From positions 1 to 20,662 of IMG/VR virus record IMGVR_UViG_3300044675_000606: a stretch of DNA of 20,662 nt, one strand, 5' to 3'. The notes beneath the pieces were generated by a model. The model worked only from the letters and a program-made list of their open reading frames with translations, had not been told where the DNA came from and ran no database searches. A program made the translations under genes and the position numbers. How positions within the stretch are numbered: the stretch's first letter is position 1; every line of letters starts with the position of its first letter. This stretch comes from a virus. Below, one piece after another: positions 5,437 to 10,486 of this stretch.

Positions 5437-6250
5437 TTAGGATTCTCCATGCTGTTGCTGCACATAGTGGGACTTGTCCATTTCCAATGGCTTTAAGTCT
5501 GTCCACCCTGGCGGCCACCCCATTAGCCACTCGACCCACTCGGGGTTCAGTGGCCCACCAACCTGTGCCGCTAGGGGTATCTCGTTCCTGCCGTACTCCG
5601 ATGGGTATCCCCTGTCTTTGTGCATCCGAGAAACCGGTGTGGGCCAAAGTCTTGGATTGTTCACTTGATCCACCAATCTGATTTGGATGGGTTGACCGTT
5701 CTTTCGATGATTCTGGCCCTGTTTGAGGAGTCCAGATGTCCCCCCCCCCCCAGTGTCGGGAGTTCGCCACAATCCACGTTCTGTCCCTTTGGTGCGTCGC
5801 CCCAACGTCGTATGCGCCCATAACAGTCCATCGCGAGTCATACCCGAGACAGGAAAGGTCTCCAAGCACTCGCCCGATTCCTCTATGAATGAGCATTGGG
5901 CTGTTTTCCACAAATACGAATCGTGGTCGAACTTCGCTAACCACCCGCGCCATGTGATACCACATTGAGGAACTTTCTCCGTCAAGTCCTGCGCCTCGGC
6001 CTGCGATTGAAATGTCTGTGCATGGAAAGCCCCCCGAAACAACGTCAACAATTCCTCGCCACGGGTTTCCGTCAAAGGTTTGTATGTCATCCCAAATCGG
6101 GAAAGGCGGGAGAAGACCGTCATTTTGTCGGGCGCACAATACGCTTGCTGGATAAGCTTTCCATTCGACTGCACAGACTGTTCGCCATCCAAGCAGTTTT
6201 GCGGCAAGTATTCCTCCACCAGCGCCTGCGAATAAAGCCAGCTCATTCAT
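5426..6250 (-). CDS. C5 cytosine-specific DNA methyltransferase
   Basis: A 274-residue protein with the full ordered motif set of C5-cytosine methyltransferases. These are SAM-binding LFAGAGGG (6-13), the catalytic Pro-Cys loop GGFPC with C77, VEN (114-116), QRDR (154-157), and GNGQVP (256-261) with a closing helix. It methylates carbon 5 of cytosine in a short target site, using SAM. The variable region between motif VIII and IX (about 165-230) is short and hydrophilic, giving a small target-recognition part. The likely role is protecting phage DNA from host restriction or marking it; no restriction partner is visible. A second complete frame (5437-6246) overlaps nearly all of it. Confidence 0.93.
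   Translation of the reverse strand: MNELALFAGAGGGILAAKLLGWRTVCAVEWKAYPASVLCARQNDGLLPPFPIWDDIQTFDGNPWRGIVDVVSGGFPCTDISIAGRGAGLDGESSSMWYHMARVVSEVRPRFVFVENSPMLIHRGIGRVLGDLSCLGYDSRWTVMGAYDVGATHQRDRTWIVANSRHWGGGDIWTPQTGPESSKERSTHPNQIGGSSEQSKTLAHTGFSDAQRQGIPIGVRQERDTPSGTGWWATEPRVGRVANGVAARVDRLKAIGNGQVPLCAATAWRILSES
5437..6246 (-). CDS. methyltransferase-overlapping protein with WLMGWP motif
   Basis: A 269-residue frame lying wholly inside the methyltransferase gene, in a different frame of the same strand. It looks like a real phage protein rather than a shadow. Segments include LYSQALVEEYLPQNCLDGEQ (4-21), APDKMTVFSRLSRFGMTYKPLT (38-59), WLAKFDHDSYLWKTAQ (102-117), LWPTP (200-204) and LNPEWVEWLMGWPPGWTDL (233-251). 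I recognise the series CLDGEQS, FGMTxxPLT, WRTPxA and LMGWPxGWTxL from stand-alone phage proteins often adjacent to cytosine methyltransferases; their function is unknown. Its ATG follows the upstream TGA directly, with GGAG 7 nt away. A regulator or partner of the methyltransferase is a guess. Confidence 0.75.
   Translation of the reverse strand: MSWLYSQALVEEYLPQNCLDGEQSVQSNGKLIQQAYCAPDKMTVFSRLSRFGMTYKPLTETRGEELLTLFRGAFHAQTFQSQAEAQDLTEKVPQCGITWRGWLAKFDHDSYLWKTAQCSFIEESGECLETFPVSGMTRDGLLWAHTTLGRRTKGTERGLWRTPDTGGGGTSGLLKQGQNHRKNGQPIQIRLVDQVNNPRLWPTPVSRMHKDRGYPSEYGRNEIPLAAQVGGPLNPEWVEWLMGWPPGWTDLKPLEMDKSHYVQQQHGES
5740..5751 (-). repeat. 12-base G homopolymer in the dual-coding region
   Basis: Twelve consecutive C on the plus strand (G in the coding sense). 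It encodes the W-G-G-G part of the methyltransferase (residues 167-170) and the GGGG part of the overlapping protein (about 166-169). Losing one G would carry methyltransferase translation into the frame of the overlapping protein. Gaining one would do the reverse. Confidence 0.95.
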
Positions 6251-7017
6251 TGTCTCCCTCTCAATAGTTTTAATTTTTGCAAAACCTCATTACTAGGTGG
6301 GACTGCCTTTTTGCTATCTTCATCTATTTTGACCAGCGCCGGGTCACGTTCTTGTTTGGATGGCACTGTGGTGGTCACAACATCAAACCTGTTAACCAGC
6401 TTCGGTTTGTCAGCAACCCATTCAGCTTTAAATGCCTGCCAGCCGCGCACACAGCATTCAGTCAATGCCTGTTCCAATGTCCAGCCAGCTTTGTTTGCTT
6501 CAGCAATAAGTCCATCAATGGCACGTTGGGTAATTGGTGCTTTCTTAGCTTTCCGCAGGATTTTGAAGTCATCCCAAACAGATTGGGAAACGCCGACAGG
6601 CGTAGCCACGACAGTGGCTTTTTCTTTTATTGGTTTATGGTTTATCGTTATTGGTTTATCGTTTATAGTTGCCTTAGCGATGGGTTGCGAGTCGGAAGCC
6701 ACTGGGTTCTTTTTGCGCCCACCAAGCCGACCATTTACCCTATTTTTCTCAGCCATTGCGTGATATTGGTCAATAACTGTTTCACATCGACCATGATGCC
6801 AACCCACTTCAGTTAGCTTGAACATATCTTGCAAAACAGATTTGACCACCTCGGTATCCAGACGCAAGCGCTTGGCAACCCACTGGGTATCCAATGGGAT
6901 TTGGTTTTCAGTGTCGTAATACATATCCAAAAGTCGGCGGTAGGCCAAATCTTCTTCGTTGGATAAATGTGCAGTGGCGGCTCGGTAGTCGCCAATATTG
7001 AATTGGTAATAATGCAT
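6247..7017 (-). CDS. DUF1376 (YdaU-type) phage replication protein
   Basis: A 256-residue protein. Residues 1-90 (MHYYQFNIGDYRAATAHLSN, LAYRRLLDMYYDTE, PLDTQWVAKRLRL) are a clear DUF1376 domain, found at the N-terminus of phage replication-initiation proteins. A linker follows with the heptad repeat TINDKPI/TINHKPI (117-130). Residues 147-200 (DDFKILRKAKKAPIT, GWTLEQALTECCVRGWQAFKAEW) form the helical domain common in such proteins. It probably opens the origin or loads a helicase. GAGG lies 7 nt upstream of the ATG. The gene follows a structured 108-nt leader and overlaps the methyltransferase start by ATGA. Confidence 0.85.
   Translation of the reverse strand: MHYYQFNIGDYRAATAHLSNEEDLAYRRLLDMYYDTENQIPLDTQWVAKRLRLDTEVVKSVLQDMFKLTEVGWHHGRCETVIDQYHAMAEKNRVNGRLGGRKKNPVASDSQPIAKATINDKPITINHKPIKEKATVVATPVGVSQSVWDDFKILRKAKKAPITQRAIDGLIAEANKAGWTLEQALTECCVRGWQAFKAEWVADKPKLVNRFDVVTTTVPSKQERDPALVKIDEDSKKAVPPSNEVLQKLKLLRGRQ
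6254..6262 (-). promoter_or_regulatory. shared ribosome-binding site for two overlapping starts
   Basis: The reverse strand reads GAGAGGGAG, then ACA, then ATGAATGAG. AGAGG lies 6 nt before the methyltransferase ATG (6250), and GGAG lies 7 nt before the ATG of the overlapping protein (6246). The extended purine run can therefore position a ribosome on either start. The TGA of the upstream replication gene (6249-6247) falls between the two ATGs, so re-initiation after termination could also serve both. Confidence 0.65.
6629..6670. repeat. two-copy 21-bp direct repeat inside the replication gene, candidate iterons
   Basis: 6629-6649 and 6650-6670 are adjacent 21-bp units that match at 19 of 21 positions. 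Each starts ATTGGTTTAT and contains a second GTTTAT. The stretch is AT-rich and encodes the TINDKPI/TINHKPI linker. Repeats of this kind within an initiator gene are where lambda and related phages place their origin. Two copies are few for an iteron array, so this is a candidate only. Confidence 0.5.
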
Positions 7018-7125
7018 TTTCAGACCTCAACAAGACCCTGAAAAAGAAACCTCGGCAGGAGGGGTCTGTTCTCTTTTCGGCGGGATAGCTACCCCCCGCC
7101 TAGCCGTGTCTCAAACAATGTTACA
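7018..7125 (-). promoter_or_regulatory. structured leader of the replication gene
   Basis: 108 nt without a gene. Going downstream in the transcript there is a GC hairpin (7100-7079, GGCGGG and CCCGCC arms, 10-nt loop). Then comes CAGACCC (7068-7062), which can pair either with GGGTCT (7038-7033) or with GGTCTG (7026-7021). The second pairing includes part of the Shine-Dalgarno before the ATG at 7017. No T-run follows the GC hairpin, so it is not an ordinary terminator. A translational switch is possible but unproven. Confidence 0.35.
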
Positions 7126-7275
7126 TCAATAACAGTTAGTGCTGCAATTGTTTCCAAAACAACAGGTCTGGCAAGTCACATAACGACCATTTGAATAATA
7201 TGAATGAGTCGAACAAGCTGCCCAAACCATTGTGGTGGATGCCGCAAACCAAACTGCTAAAAGTGCTTTTTTCAT
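7126..7275 (-). CDS. secreted small cysteine-rich protein (49 aa)
   Basis: A 49-residue protein. The N-terminus MKKALLAVWFAASTTMVWAA is a classic Sec signal peptide, with likely cleavage after VWA or VWAA. The mature part of about 29 residues holds seven cysteines (C21, C35, C38, C39, C44, C48 pattern: TCQTCCF, NNCSTNCY) and would be disulphide-bonded in the periplasm; by my count six or seven Cys are present. AGGAG lies 5 nt upstream of the ATG, and the start overlaps the repressor stop as ATGA. The function is unknown. A periplasmic host-interaction or exclusion role is inference. If C21 were a lipobox cysteine it could be lipidated, but the VWAA context fits signal peptidase I better. Confidence 0.75.
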   Translation of the reverse strand: MKKALLAVWFAASTTMVWAACSTHSYYSNGRYVTCQTCCFGNNCSTNCY

Positions 7276-7436
7276 GTTTTCTCCTGTAAAAACCATTCAG
7301 GGCGCAAGTCTTTCAACTGGCGCAGGCGTAGTTCAGGCACATTTTTCCATTGGCAAATTGCTGGCTTGGAAATGCCCAAAATCTTGGCAAGCTCACTCTG
7401 TGACCCTGCTAGTTTGATAAGTTCTTGTTTAGTCAT
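7272..7436 (-). CDS. Cro-like helix-turn-helix repressor (54 aa)
   Basis: A 54-residue protein. LIKLAGSQSELAKILGISKPAICQWKN (residues 6-32) is a helix-turn-helix of the Cro/YdaS type: SQSELAKILG (helix 2), ISKPAICQW (recognition helix). It continues with VPELRLRQLKDLRPEWF, typical of tiny Cro proteins. It is the first gene of the leftward early operon and most likely binds the dyads in 7437-7534, shutting its own and the rightward promoter. The ATG at 7436 is the first possible start (an in-frame TAA lies just upstream). It has no Shine-Dalgarno, and a -10 box lies 6 nt before it, suggesting a leaderless message. Confidence 0.85.
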   Translation of the reverse strand: MTKQELIKLAGSQSELAKILGISKPAICQWKNVPELRLRQLKDLRPEWFLQEKT

Positions 7437-7452
7437 AGCTTAATTGTAAGCT
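7437..7452. promoter_or_regulatory. operator-like inverted repeat over the leftward -10 box
   Basis: AGCTTA, 4-nt spacer ATTG, TAAGCT: a perfect 6-bp dyad. It covers the -10 box and transcription start of the Cro-like gene, the place for autorepression. The CTTA half-site recurs in the dyads at 7502-7534. Confidence 0.5.
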
Positions 7453-7470
7453 GGATTAACAGAAAAGCAA
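7443..7470 (-). promoter_or_regulatory. leftward early promoter (leaderless for the Cro-like gene)
   Basis: On the reverse strand TTGCTT (7470-7465), a 16-bp spacer and TACAAT (7448-7443) resemble sigma70 -35 and -10 boxes; the -10 matches 5 of 6 positions and the -35 matches 3 of 6. The start codon lies 6 nt after the -10 box. A 16-nt inverted repeat (7437-7452) overlaps the -10 box, so the promoter is probably autoregulated. Confidence 0.55.
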
Positions 7471-7501
7471 CATTAGGGTAAATCCTTAGAAAATAATCTG
7501 T

Positions 7502-7534
7502 CTTAACTGTTGACATGATGTTAAGTTGGCTTAA
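7502..7534. promoter_or_regulatory. operator-like dyads over the rightward promoter
   Basis: Two perfect inverted repeats share a half-site. CTTAAC (7502-7507) pairs with GTTAAG (7520-7525) around the -35 box, and TTAAG (7521-7525) with CTTAA (7530-7534) lies between -35 and -10. A protein bound here would block RNA polymerase. The Cro-like protein is the obvious candidate; assignment is inferred from symmetry and position. Confidence 0.5.
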
Positions 7535-7538
7535 TAAT
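7510..7538 (+). promoter_or_regulatory. rightward early promoter
   Basis: A perfect TTGACA (7510-7515), a 17-bp spacer and AATAAT (7533-7538, 5 of 6 to consensus) make a strong sigma70 promoter. Transcription would start near 7545 and read the whole plus-strand block. The dyads at 7502-7534 overlap it. Confidence 0.8.
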
Positions 7539-7583
7539 ACACCCATGCCCCAGCACAACGCATAGGGTCTTTTAGGAAACAAA

Positions 7584-7805
7584 ATGACATTCGCACAACG
7601 TATTGAAGCAGCAGCACAATCAGCACACGCAGCAGCAGCCCCATTTATGGCATCAAAAGCTGAGATTGAAAATGCAATTCAGCCTGTAATAACCGAACTC
7701 TTAGCAATTCCTCAACAGCAAGCATGGGATTACATCCGCGCCAGCTTTTCACACGTTGGGCATCAAGCGCTTGCAGTGCGTATGTTTAAAGGTCAACCCA
7801 CTTAA
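7584..7805 (+). CDS. early protein of unknown function (73 aa)
   Basis: A 73-residue, alanine- and glutamine-rich, mainly helical protein (QRIEAAAQSAHAAAAPFMASK, PVITELLAIPQQQAWDYIRASF). It is the first gene after the rightward promoter, with AGGAAA just before the ATG. No known domain, signal peptide or membrane segment is seen. First-position early genes in phages often act on host functions; that is only a positional hint. Confidence 0.65.
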   Translation: MTFAQRIEAAAQSAHAAAAPFMASKAEIENAIQPVITELLAIPQQQAWDYIRASFSHVGHQALAVRMFKGQPT

Positions 7806-7812
7806 ATTAAAT

Positions 7813-7826
7813 GGGGCGCAAGCCCC
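7813..7826 (+). promoter_or_regulatory. GCAA-tetraloop hairpin between early genes
   Basis: GGGGC, loop GCAA, GCCCC: a perfect 5-bp GC stem with a GNRA-type tetraloop. It lies between the first and second early genes, directly before the AAAGGA ribosome-binding site of the gene at 7840. No U-run follows, so it is not a standard terminator. It may protect or process the mRNA or tune translation. Confidence 0.5.
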
Positions 7827-7839
7827 TAAAGGAACAACC

Positions 7840-7962
7840 ATGTTTGACATTGAAACCTACAAAAAACCAACTGACTGGGCGCAAGTCGCCCTTTACTTGG
7901 TATCCATAGCTGCCATCGTGGTGGTTGCCCTTGACGTTTTTGTTTGGAGGGCATCATGCTGA
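7840..7962 (+). CDS. small single-span membrane protein (40 aa)
   Basis: A 40-residue protein from the ATG at 7840, with AAAGGAAC upstream. A short polar head (MFDIETYKKPTDWAQ) is followed by one hydrophobic segment (VALYLVSIAAIVVVALDVFVW, about residues 16-36) and a stop soon after. It is an inner-membrane micro-protein. An early-gene position argues against the main holin role. The function is unknown. Its last codons overlap the start of the next gene. Confidence 0.65.
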   Translation: MFDIETYKKPTDWAQVALYLVSIAAIVVVALDVFVWRASC

Positions 7963-8228
7963 ACAATGGCGACAACGGCGAATTCACCACCTACCTAATT
8001 TGGGATGAAGTCCATGTCGAATGGACATGGTGCGAGGGTGACGATTGGGAATGCGATGGATTCTTTGACATTTTTGTCAGCAAGGATGGCATCGACATTA
8101 CCTATGACCTACCCAAAATGCACTTTCAATGGATTGAACAAGAAGTCAAAGAGTTGGCAGGCTATACGCCACCAAGCCGCCAGCGTGTGGCGCAAGCAAT
8201 TAATGGTTATCTCAACAAAACTTTTTAA
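7956..8228 (+). CDS. acidic early protein of unknown function (90 aa)
   Basis: A 90-residue acidic protein. The tryptophan/aspartate-rich half (YLIWDEVHVEWTWCEGDDWE, DGFFDIFVSKDG) looks like beta strands, and the C-terminal part (YTPPSRQRVAQAINGYLNKTF) like a helix. The ATG at 7956 is chosen over an upstream TTG because GGAGG lies 5 nt before it. It is highly acidic, as some phage inhibitors and DNA mimics are, but no known family is recognised. It overlaps the end of the membrane protein gene by 7 nt. Confidence 0.65.
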   Translation: MLNNGDNGEFTTYLIWDEVHVEWTWCEGDDWECDGFFDIFVSKDGIDITYDLPKMHFQWIEQEVKELAGYTPPSRQRVAQAINGYLNKTF

Positions 8229-8237
8229 GGAATTGAA

Positions 8238-8525
8238 ATGAAATACGCACTTCTACTTTTGGCCTTGGTGGGTTGCGCCAGCCAGCCCCCAGCACCTGTT
8301 ACCACCATTCGTTCTGAACCACCCGTAGTGGTAGCCAACACCACACAGGAACTGGTGATGGATAAACAAATCCAGCCAATGGGTCGCAATGAAGTTATTG
8401 ACGGGGTTAAGCAATGCGAGTCTTCAGGGCTTCGTGCTATCCCTATTTACGCCAAACGCAAGATCAATGGCTACACGGTGGAAACCGTTGTGGAAGTGAC
8501 TTGTGGCCCACGTTACGCATACTAA
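8238..8525 (+). CDS. small lipoprotein
   Basis: A 95-residue protein. MKYALLLLALVGC is a short signal peptide ending in a lipobox (LVGC), so C13 should be lipidated and the protein anchored to the outer or inner membrane of the host. The mature part begins with the proline-rich ASQPPAPVTT and ends with a segment containing two further Cys (KQCESSG, VEVTCGP) that may pair. AAGGAA precedes the ATG. Its early position, apart from the lysis cassette, makes an Rz1-like spanin role unlikely. Superinfection exclusion is plausible but inferred. Confidence 0.8.
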   Translation: MKYALLLLALVGCASQPPAPVTTIRSEPPVVVANTTQELVMDKQIQPMGRNEVIDGVKQCESSGLRAIPIYAKRKINGYTVETVVEVTCGPRYAY

Positions 8526-8534
8526 GGAGAAATT

Positions 8535-9116
8535 ATGGAAACACCAATTGGAAACAAAATTGCCGCAGCGTTTGTCAAAGCACAACGCCAGTTTGGGCCA
8601 GCCTTAAAAACGTCTACAAACCCTCATTTCAAATCTAAGTACGCTGACCTTGCCAATTGCATTGAAGCTGTTATTGGGGCTTTAAATGACAATGGCATAG
8701 GCTTAATGCAACGCACCTATGAATGCAAAGATGGCGTAATGGTGGAAACCATGCTGATCCATGAATCAGGTGAAGTTATGGAATGTGGAATGCTTCATGT
8801 GCCTGCCACAAAAATGGATGCAATGGGTTTTGGTAGTGCTTTGACCTATGCGCGGAGATATAGTTTGTTAGCCGCCACTGGTCTCGCGCCAGAAGATGAT
8901 GACGGTGTAGCCGCCAGCCGCAAGACCGAAATCAAATCCACGGTCAACGAAAACCAAGTGGCTGACCTAATGGCAGCAATGGACGAAACCAGCACGCTAG
9001 AAGAACTTCAGAAGACCTACAAAGCAGCTTATGCCGCAGCCAATGGCGACCCAGCTTGGCAAAAGAAAGTCATTGCGCGAAAAGATGAAAAGAAAAAACA
9101 GTTGGAGGTTAAATAA
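8535..9116 (+). CDS. erf: ERF-family single-strand annealing recombinase
   Basis: A 193-residue protein. TNPHFKSKYADLANCIEAV (28-46) and MGFGSALTYARRYSLLAATGLA (97-118), followed by the acidic EDDDG, are the defining ERF-family blocks (P22 Erf type). Such proteins form rings that anneal complementary single strands. The C-terminal third (about 130-193) is a charged helical tail, often a partner-binding part. It pairs with the exonuclease immediately downstream (the stop and next start share one base) to form a Red-like recombination unit, useful for genome circularisation or repair. Confidence 0.92.
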   Translation: METPIGNKIAAAFVKAQRQFGPALKTSTNPHFKSKYADLANCIEAVIGALNDNGIGLMQRTYECKDGVMVETMLIHESGEVMECGMLHVPATKMDAMGFGSALTYARRYSLLAATGLAPEDDDGVAASRKTEIKSTVNENQVADLMAAMDETSTLEELQKTYKAAYAAANGDPAWQKKVIARKDEKKKQLEVK

Positions 9117-9727
9117 TGGAACAACGTTCAGAAGATTGGTTTGCTGCGCGGTGCGGCAAAGTCACCGCCAGCAGGGTGGCAGACATTATTGCCAAGACCA
9201 AAACAGGTTACAGCACTAGCAGAGAAAACTATCTTGCCCAGATTGTGTGTGAACGCATGACAGGCAAACCCGCAGAGTCATACAGCAATGCGGCAATGGC
9301 TTGGGGTACTGAACAAGAACCTTTTGCCCGTGCCGCCTATGAGTCCGCTAAAGACGTTTTAGTTGAAGAAGTAGGGTTTGTGTTGCATCCCAACATTTCA
9401 GAAGCTGGTGCGTCCCCTGATGGGCTTGTAGGGTTGTTTGGATTGGTGGAAATCAAATGCCCCAACACCGCCACCCACATCAGTACATTGCTGGATCAAA
9501 AAGTGCCTGAAAAATACAACACGCAGATGCAATGGCAAATGGCTTGCACTGAACGACATTGGTGCGACTTTGTAAGTTTTGACCCCAGAATGGCAGAGGG
9601 CTTGCAATTGTTCATCAAACGGGTTGAATTTGACCCACTCTATGTAGCCAGCCTTGAAAAAGAAGTTTTGAATTTCTTATTTGATGTTGAATACAAAATT
9701 ACCCAACTTAACAAACTAAAGGATTGA
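9116..9727 (+). CDS. YqaJ/lambda-type recombination exonuclease
   Basis: A 203-residue protein. N-terminal RSEDWFAARCGKVTASRVADII is the typical YqaJ-fold opening. The active site reads ASPDGLVG (D102) and LVEIKCP (E112, K114), with the downstream helix YNTQMQWQMACT. This is a 5'-3' exonuclease of the PD-(D/E)XK class that makes single-stranded tails for the ERF annealer. Its length is near the family norm (lambda Exo, 226). It is preceded by a TAATG stop-start and followed two bases later by the SSB-like gene, so the three form a functional operon section. Confidence 0.92.
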   Translation: MEQRSEDWFAARCGKVTASRVADIIAKTKTGYSTSRENYLAQIVCERMTGKPAESYSNAAMAWGTEQEPFARAAYESAKDVLVEEVGFVLHPNISEAGASPDGLVGLFGLVEIKCPNTATHISTLLDQKVPEKYNTQMQWQMACTERHWCDFVSFDPRMAEGLQLFIKRVEFDPLYVASLEKEVLNFLFDVEYKITQLNKLKD

Positions 9728-9728
9728 A

Positions 9729-9977
9729 ATGAAAAAGATTAAAAACATTGTTGTCATTACTGGCACTTACACCAACAAAGACGGTCAAGAAAAGAAACGC
9801 TACCAGACCATTGGCAGTTTGTTTGAAGATGGTGAAAACTTAAAAATCAAGCTGGACACAATCCCTTTGGTGGACGGTGGCTGGACGGGCTGGGCAAATT
9901 GCTATGAATTAGAAGATCGTGCAGAAAAGCCACGCAAGATGGGTATTGCAGATATGCCTGATGACATACCTTTTTAA
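9729..9977 (+). CDS. single-stranded DNA-binding-like protein
   Basis: An 82-residue protein. It starts MKKIKNIVVITGTYTNKDGQEK, a beta-strand pattern resembling a small OB-fold, and ends in the acidic, Phe-terminated tail MPDDIPF. That tail is the hallmark by which SSB proteins recruit partners. With 82 residues it is shorter than bacterial SSB (about 170). AAAGGA precedes the ATG. Position next to the ERF and exonuclease genes fits a role in covering single strands. The SSB assignment rests on tail plus context. Confidence 0.65.
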   Translation: MKKIKNIVVITGTYTNKDGQEKKRYQTIGSLFEDGENLKIKLDTIPLVDGGWTGWANCYELEDRAEKPRKMGIADMPDDIPF

Positions 9978-9986
9978 GGAATACCC

Positions 9987-10286
9987 ATGCTGCATCCAAG
10001 AGTCAGAAACACCGACCCTTTGACCAGTTGGCAGGCAGCAGGGTCTGCAAAAGACCTTGCCAGCCGCCATGCCCAAATCATTGTGGATTGCTTGACCAAA
10101 CATGGCGCACTGGGCAAAGATGGCATTGCTGCCCACACAGGGCTGGAATCCATGCAAGTCGCCAGACGGTTGCACGAATTGGAACGCGATGGCGAAATTT
10201 GTTTGACAGGTAAAGTGGTCAAATCTAAATCAGGGCGCATGGAACGCGAATGGAAGATCACGCCAATGCAGAGGGAATTAATATGA
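9987..10286 (+). CDS. winged-helix DNA-binding phage protein
   Basis: A 99-residue protein. RNTDPLTSWQAA (7-18) leads to HAQIIVDCLTKHGALGKDGIAAHTGLESMQVARRLHELERDGEICLTG. This reads as a winged helix, with the recognition helix at SMQVARRLHELE and the wing at GEICLTGKVVKSKSGR. Many phages carry this small protein near recombination or replication genes. It may regulate transcription or load replication factors; no target is visible. The start follows the SSB-like gene by 9 nt, and the end overlaps the next start as ATGA. Confidence 0.78.
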   Translation: MLHPRVRNTDPLTSWQAAGSAKDLASRHAQIIVDCLTKHGALGKDGIAAHTGLESMQVARRLHELERDGEICLTGKVVKSKSGRMEREWKITPMQRELI

Positions 10287-10486
10287 TTCGCAAGCGCCAG
10301 ATTGAAGCTGCAAATATTGAAAAACAAATGATGTATTTGCAACAAAGTGCTGATACAGCATATTTGATTGGGTGGAATGATGCACTGGAATTAGCTGCAT
10401 CCAAAATTGAAAATGATTTTGTTAAGGCTTTTGGAAAAGATACGTTAGCAAGCATTTCTGTTTATCTTAGGAAATTACAAAAATGA
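10283..10486 (+). CDS. small helical early protein (67 aa)
   Basis: A 67-residue protein from the ATG at 10283, with GAGGG 7 nt upstream; an earlier in-frame start at 10250 lacks a ribosome-binding site. It is alpha-helical, with IEAANIEKQMMYLQQS, YLIGWNDALELAASKIEND and VYLRKLQK. WNDALE/AASKI recalls small phage accessory proteins, without a named function. It is joined to both neighbours by ATGA overlaps. Confidence 0.7.
   Translation: MIRKRQIEAANIEKQMMYLQQSADTAYLIGWNDALELAASKIENDFVKAFGKDTLASISVYLRKLQK

Noticed and set aside
6277-6816. A 179-codon open frame on the plus strand
   Set aside because: It lies antisense to the DUF1376 gene, has no ribosome-binding site, and its residues (many Phe, Cys and Trp without pattern) are typical of a reverse-strand shadow.
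7079-7100. GC-rich hairpin considered as a terminator
   Set aside because: No T-run follows on either strand; kept only as part of a structured leader.
7232-7417. A 61-codon plus-strand open frame in the control area
   Set aside because: It is antisense to the Cro-like and cysteine-rich genes, both of which have clear start signals and recognisable sequence.
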